6,175 bases of DNA from an uncultured Actinomycetes bacterium (GTDB taxonomy: Bacteria > Actinomycetota > Acidimicrobiia > IMCC26256 > PALSA-555), in NCBI GenBank assembly GCA_937927875.1, contig CALEYV010000018.1:1-6175 (forward strand), read 5' to 3'. The notes beneath the pieces are model-generated. The model saw only the letters and a list, made by a program, of their open reading frames with translations, searched no databases and was not told where the DNA came from. A program made the translations under genes and the position numbers. Shown here one piece after another: positions 5,120-6,175 of the stretch (within the stretch, counting starts at the first letter, position 1; each line of letters starts with the position of its first letter).

Positions 5120-6175
5120 GTGGAGAGCCGTACCCCGAAGGAGGTCCTGGACCTCGCCAAGAGCGCCGAAGCGCAGTTCGTGGACCTGCGCTTCTGTGAC
5201 CTGCCCGGCGTCATGCAGCACTTCTCGATGCCGATCCACGAGCTCACCGAGGACGGCTTCGAGGAGGGCTACGGCTTCGACGGGTCGTCGATCCGCGGCT
5301 TCCAGGAGATCCAGGAGTCCGACATGCTCCTGATCCCGGACTCGAACACCGCGATCATCGACCCGTTCCGCGAGCACACGACCCTGAACGTGAACTGCTT
5401 CGTGCGGGACCCGGTGACCGGCGAGTCGTACTCCCGCGACCCCCGGTACGTCGCCCACAAGGCCGAGGACTACCTGAAGAGCACCGGCCTGGCCGACACC
5501 GCCTACTTCGGACCCGAGGCCGAGTTCTACATCTTCGACCAGGTGCGCTTCGACCAGACGTACAACTCGGGCTACTACTTCGTGGACTCGGTCGAGGGCG
5601 TGTGGGGCGCCGGTCGCGAGACCGAGCTCGACGGGAGCCCCAACCGCGGGTACAAGCCCCGCTACAAGGAGGGCTACTTCCCGGTCCCGCCGATGGACCA
5701 GCACCAGGACATCCGCGCCGAGATGATCTCGGTCCTTGAGTCCCTCGGCGTCGACGTCGAGGTCCAGCACCACGAGGTCGGCACCGCCGGCCAGGCCGAG
5801 ATCGACATGCGCTTCGACTCGATGCTGCGGATGGCTGACAAGCTCATGCTCTACAAGTACGTCACGAAGTCGGTGGCGTGGGCCCGCGGCAAGACGGTGA
5901 CGTTCATGCCCAAGCCGATCTTCATGGACAACGGCTCGGGCATGCACGTTCACCAGTCGCTCTGGAAGGGCGGCAGCCCGCTGTTCTTCGACGAGAAGGG
6001 CTACGGCGGCATCTCGGACATGGCCCGCTGGTACATCGGCGGGCTGCTGCACCACGCGGCGTCGATCATCGCCTTCTCGAACCCGACCACGAACTCGTAC
6101 AAGCGGCTCGTGCCCGGGTTCGAGGCCCCGGTGAACCTCGTGTACTCGCAGCGGAACCGGTCGGCGGCGGTGCGC
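5120..6175 (+). CDS. glnA: Glutamine synthetase type I (GSI-beta), 3' end beyond window
   Basis: The gene starts at a GTG with a strong Shine-Dalgarno and runs 352 codons to the window edge; the family is about 470-475 residues, so roughly 120 C-terminal residues are missing. It makes glutamine from glutamate, ammonia and ATP in the cytoplasm as a dodecamer. Motifs: D-G-S-S-I-R-G-F (54-61) and E-S-D-M (66-69), metal ligands E133 and E135 in G-P-E-A-E-F, H-H-E-V-G-T-A-G-Q-A-E (E219, E227), N-G-S-G-M-H-V-H (271-278), N-S-Y-K-R-L-V-P-G-F-E-A-P (325-337, flap Glu E335) and R-N-R-S-A (345-349). The insertion with N-R-G-Y-K-P-R-Y-K-E-G-Y-F-P-V-P-P (175-191) is the hallmark of GSI-beta, the class controlled by GlnE adenylylation; the target Tyr would lie in the missing part. 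Unlike the divergent paralogue, every catalytic motif visible is canonical, so this is probably the main assimilatory enzyme. The upstream 11-bp ladder suggests GlnR control. Confidence 0.95.
   Translation, partial: MESRTPKEVLDLAKSAEAQFVDLRFCDLPGVMQHFSMPIHELTEDGFEEGYGFDGSSIRGFQEIQESDMLLIPDSNTAIIDPFREHTTLNVNCFVRDPVTGESYSRDPRYVAHKAEDYLKSTGLADTAYFGPEAEFYIFDQVRFDQTYNSGYYFVDSVEGVWGAGRETELDGSPNRGYKPRYKEGYFPVPPMDQHQDIRAEMISVLESLGVDVEVQHHEVGTAGQAEIDMRFDSMLRMADKLMLYKYVTKSVAWARGKTVTFMPKPIFMDNGSGMHVHQSLWKGGSPLFFDEKGYGGISDMARWYIGGLLHHAASIIAFSNPTTNSYKRLVPGFEAPVNLVYSQRNRSAAVR

Noticed and set aside
1..6175. tRNA, rRNA, CRISPR arrays, insertion sequences or prophage parts
   Set aside because: No spaced repeats, transposase motifs, terminal inverted repeats or tRNA-like cloverleaf sequence were seen on either strand.

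Overview
This window is very GC-rich and its codons end almost always in G or C. Gene content and motifs point to an actinobacterium, probably a deep-branching lineage such as Acidimicrobiia. The evidence is a GlnR-type orphan regulator, a GlnA1/GlnA2-like pair, GTG starts, a leaderless-type promoter, and a Tat thioredoxin-like protein of a style I associate with that group. The lineage is an inference; the high GC and the genes are seen directly.

Layout from left to right. Positions 2-85 are the end of a plus-strand gene with a very basic Lys/Arg/Ala tail, followed by a strong 12-bp hairpin (105-133) that sits between convergent genes. A minus-strand gene (146-1006) encodes a Tat-exported thioredoxin-fold protein. 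Only 23 bp away and divergent from it, a plus-strand gene (1030-2736) encodes an odd single-chain protein. It has a complete two-cluster [2Fe-2S] small subunit of the xanthine dehydrogenase/CO dehydrogenase family, fused to a shrunken, apparently active-site-less remnant of the molybdopterin large subunit. A 47-residue membrane protein (2769-2912) follows, with what looks like a textbook leaderless promoter overlapping the previous stop codon.

The right half is a nitrogen-assimilation locus. On the minus strand, a GlnA2-like glutamine synthetase (3609-4934) is followed by a GlnR-like winged-helix regulator (2914-3609) whose start codon shares one base with the synthetase stop codon (TGATG). 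Divergent from these, on the plus strand, a classical GSI-beta glutamine synthetase (glnA, 5120 onward) runs off the window end, losing about a quarter of its length including the adenylylation tyrosine. The 185-bp region between the two synthetases holds a ladder of GlnR-box-like half-sites spaced 11, 11, 11 and 12 bp (4996-5045), a 14-bp perfect palindrome beside the glnA2-like start, and GC-rich palindromes in the glnA leader.

Working model (inference): the GlnR-like protein, made from the same transcript as the GlnA2-like enzyme, binds the half-site ladder and controls both divergent synthetase genes in response to nitrogen supply. The left half looks like a separate redox/envelope module with no evident link to nitrogen. 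The most unusual item is the condensed Fe-S/molybdopterin-like fusion; the most testable is the putative GlnR operator.
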